This document shows, one piece after another, positions 62,161 to 64,000 of a stretch of 64,000 bases of DNA. Source of the DNA: Oscillospiraceae bacterium (lineage in GTDB: Bacteria; Bacillota; Clostridia; Saccharofermentanales; Saccharofermentanaceae); the NCBI GenBank assembly GCA_902780785.1, contig CACZGS010000006.1:1-64000 (forward strand), in the 5' to 3' direction. A program made the position numbers and the translations under genes. Every line of letters begins with the position of its first letter. Within the stretch, counting starts at the first letter, position 1. The notes under the pieces were generated by a model that saw only the letters and a list, made by a program, of their open reading frames with translations, was not told where the DNA came from and made no database searches.

Positions 62161-62418
62161 ATGATGATCAGTCCCGGAATGTTTATTGCAGAGCACGAGG
62201 ATAAGAAGTATAAGGATCTCCTTCCTATCAGAGACAGATTGATCAAAGATATCCTTGAATTTGAGAACAAGACATATGATCCTGAGATGGATGGCATGTG
62301 TCCTGCGCCTGAAGTTATCTATCAGATGAATCTTAAGTACTTGGGAAAGTTGTGTGAGCTTATCTCAGAGAAGTACAACAAGGAGTATATCTGGGGCGAG
62401 GGAGACGATACAAAATAA
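62161..62418 (+). CDS. Small unknown protein E
   Basis: 85 residues, acidic, helical, no membrane segment. Words: HEDKKYKDLLPIRDRLIKDILEFE and MCPAPEVIYQMNLKYLGKLCELI. Strong ribosome site AAGGAGG. It has its own upstream region with a short dyad (ACAAT/ATTGT) and a terminator at each side, so it is a separate unit from genes A-D. Function unknown. Confidence 0.65.
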   Translation: MMISPGMFIAEHEDKKYKDLLPIRDRLIKDILEFENKTYDPEMDGMCPAPEVIYQMNLKYLGKLCELISEKYNKEYIWGEGDDTK

Positions 62419-62419
62419 A

Positions 62420-62442
62420 CAAGGCGGTTTGACACCGCCTTG
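62420..62442. terminator. Hairpin between gene E and the MATE gene
   Basis: CAAGGCGGT and ACCGCCTTG form a perfect stem between two convergent genes. T-runs are poor on both sides, so it may work as a weak bidirectional terminator. Confidence 0.6.
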
Positions 62443-62445
62443 CTG

Positions 62446-63801
62446 TTAAACTTCTTCGTTGATGATGTTCTTCACCCATTTGTATTTCTTGTAGTGGGCG
62501 ATTACTACAGGAAGCTTAACGATCTCGTCAAGGTTTAAGATGAAGTAGACGACCATGACGGGCCAGTTAAGGACGAAGGCCGAGATGAATCCCAGGGGCA
62601 CGATGAATGCCCACATCGTTACTGTGTCGCAGATGAAGCCGAACTTCGTGTCGCCGCCTGCTGAGAAGATTCCGCTTATCGTAGTGGAATTAATAGATCT
62701 GCCCAAGATGTAATAGCTACACATCAGGAGCATTATTAAAAGGTAATGCTCGGCTGTCTCTGTAAGGTTTACAAAATAAAGTACGATGGGTGCGGATGCG
62801 GCTGCAATAAGGCCTAAGACGACACCTGAAATAACAGTGATCTTAAGAAGCTTATCACCGTATTCCTTTGCCTTATCAAGCCTGCCCGCACCAAGCTCGT
62901 TTCCGATGATGATGACGCTTCCGCCTGCGATTGCATAGCAGAGGCAGGATACAAGGTCTTTTACGATAGCTGCGATGCCGTTAGCGGCTGCTGCATCAGA
63001 TCCCAGGTGTCCCATGATTACGGTGATCATGGTAAAGCCGAATCCCCAGAGAAGGGAATTCAAAAGGTAGGGAAGAGTATATTTCGAGAATCTCTGTCTT
63101 AAGTCCAGATCCGCATGGAAGATGTTCTTGAACTTAAGCCTGAACCTCGTCTTTACGAGAATGAAGATTATGCACAGAAGGAATCCTGCACCGTTCGAGA
63201 TCGTCGTTGCAAGAGCAGCGCCTGCTGAACCCATCTTGGGAGCGCCCAGAAGTCCGAAGATCAATATCGCATTAAGGATGATGTTCATGAATACGATAAC
63301 TACGCTCGCGATCGTACATTCCTTAACGTATCCTACGTTCTTAAGGAGTGTCTCGAAAACAGATGCGAGTGTCATGAAGACATATGAGAATGAAGCGATC
63401 CTGATGTAAGGAATACCGTTTGCGATGAGTTCGGGTTCGTTCGTGAATACACGCATTACACCCTCAGGCATGAACATGCCGCAGGAGAAGAAAACGAGTA
63501 TTACGGGGAGCGATAACGCGAACATGTATCCGAATACCTTTTCGATGGATTCGTTGTCGCCCTTGCCCCAGTACTGTGCAGCAAACATTGAACCGCCGGC
63601 AGTTATGGTCATGGTGAACAGGGTCAGTACGAGTACGACCTGTGTAGCCAAAGATACTGCTGCCATTGAATCCTGAGACAGGAAGAGCAGCATGACAGCA
63701 TCCGATACCGGTACCAATGCGAACACGAAGTTCTGCAGTGTCATCGGCAGTATCAGCGAGATGAGCTTCTTTCTGAAAGATGTTTCCGTTACGTTTTCCA
63801 T
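62446..63801 (-). CDS. MATE family efflux transporter
   Basis: 451 residues with twelve membrane segments in two homologous halves. N-terminal words LILPMTLQNFVFALVPVSDAVML and AAQYWGKGD match the family; GNELGAGRLDKAKEYG is the equivalent in the second half. It exports drugs or other organic cations in exchange for Na+ or H+. Substrate unknown. The start at 63801 is followed by charged residues and then the first membrane segment. Confidence 0.92.
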   Translation of the reverse strand: MENVTETSFRKKLISLILPMTLQNFVFALVPVSDAVMLLFLSQDSMAAVSLATQVVLVLTLFTMTITAGGSMFAAQYWGKGDNESIEKVFGYMFALSLPVILVFFSCGMFMPEGVMRVFTNEPELIANGIPYIRIASFSYVFMTLASVFETLLKNVGYVKECTIASVVIVFMNIILNAILIFGLLGAPKMGSAGAALATTISNGAGFLLCIIFILVKTRFRLKFKNIFHADLDLRQRFSKYTLPYLLNSLLWGFGFTMITVIMGHLGSDAAAANGIAAIVKDLVSCLCYAIAGGSVIIIGNELGAGRLDKAKEYGDKLLKITVISGVVLGLIAAASAPIVLYFVNLTETAEHYLLIMLLMCSYYILGRSINSTTISGIFSAGGDTKFGFICDTVTMWAFIVPLGFISAFVLNWPVMVVYFILNLDEIVKLPVVIAHYKKYKWVKNIINEEV

Positions 63802-63912
63802 AAATAAAAATTTATCCTATTTCCCTATGAATTTTAAGCAGAATTGGAATTCTAACGCGAAAATAGGCAAAAAGCAAATAAAAAACTTCTGATATCTGTT
63901 ACCCGGGATCTA

Positions 63913-63999
63913 TTAGGGCTGATCTGCGCGCGGCATCATGACAGAAAGCGTAAAAGTATTCCCGTCAGAATCTGCTTTTATAATGCCGTTTAATGATTC
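63913..63999 (-). CDS. C-terminal end of a probable GHKL-type sensor kinase (partial)
   Basis: Only the last 28 codons are inside the window, ending in TAA at 63913-63915. SLNGIIKADSDGNTFTLSVM followed by MP has the look of the final strands of a GHKL ATPase domain in sensor histidine kinases. The rest lies outside the window, so the call is tentative. The 110 bases between it and the MATE start show no gene. Confidence 0.45.
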   Translation of the reverse strand, partial: ESLNGIIKADSDGNTFTLSVMMPRADQP

Positions 64000-64000
64000 A

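Overview
The window looks like a chromosomal segment of a low-to-mid GC Gram-positive anaerobe of the class Clostridia, probably a gut or rumen lineage. This is inferred from gene content only: a sortase-anchored surface protein, a SAM-I riboswitch on metK, a UPF0735 ACT-domain gene next to hom, a clostridial-type Tad locus, RecD2, ComEA and ComFC. Most genes carry good Shine-Dalgarno sites. Several promoters use an extended -10 of the form TGtTATAAT or TGtTAATAT.

Layout. 1-4.2 kb: 3' part of a long repeat-rich LPxTG-type surface protein with a frameshift at a repeat junction. 4.2-7.4 kb: ZIP metal transporter, tRNA-Leu(GAG), an OGG1-like 8-oxoguanine glycosylase and a THUMP-type rRNA methyltransferase. 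7.5-12.5 kb: a RiPP-like cassette (small precursor-like protein, attenuator hairpin, PqqD-like recognition protein, soluble SipW-like S26 peptidase, HPr-kinase-like ATPase, ABC exporter, acyltransferase-3-like membrane protein) without any known RiPP cyclase. 13.0-18.0 kb: proA, rpiB, an ammonium transporter fused to a PII domain, and a small RelA/SpoT synthetase. 18.0-24.7 kb: a complete F-type ATP synthase operon in which the C-terminal half of delta is fused to alpha. 24.7-29.8 kb (minus strand): a Tad-pilus-like operon (degenerate TadZ/CpaE, TadA ATPase, fused TadB-TadC, short Flp1-like pilin, FHA protein).

30.0-34.7 kb: riboswitch-controlled metK, then recD2 and comFC. 34.9-42.2 kb: three tandem paralogous large lipoproteins with a solute-binding-like C-terminal half. 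42.2-43.2 kb: an AT-rich insert with an unknown membrane protein. 43.4-50.1 kb: a MraY-like transferase, argS, pepF, an rRNA m5C methyltransferase and rdgB. 50.1-55.9 kb: a paired inverted repeat, ACT protein, hom, purD, a NadD-YqeK fusion, rsfS and comEA. 55.9-58.8 kb: birA and an HD-GYP phosphodiesterase with a membrane sensor. 58.8-62.4 kb: five unrecognised genes resembling an immunity-gene cluster. 62.4-64 kb: a MATE transporter and the tail of a probable sensor kinase.

Two points stand out. The Tad operon and comEA, 25 kb apart, share an unusual promoter: three TTGTCG hexamers at exact 10-bp spacing, followed 24 bp later by a -10 box. This suggests one activator controls both and that the Tad pilus may serve DNA uptake. 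The RiPP-like cassette is a plausible uncharacterised peptide-modification and export system built around an HPr-kinase-like enzyme.
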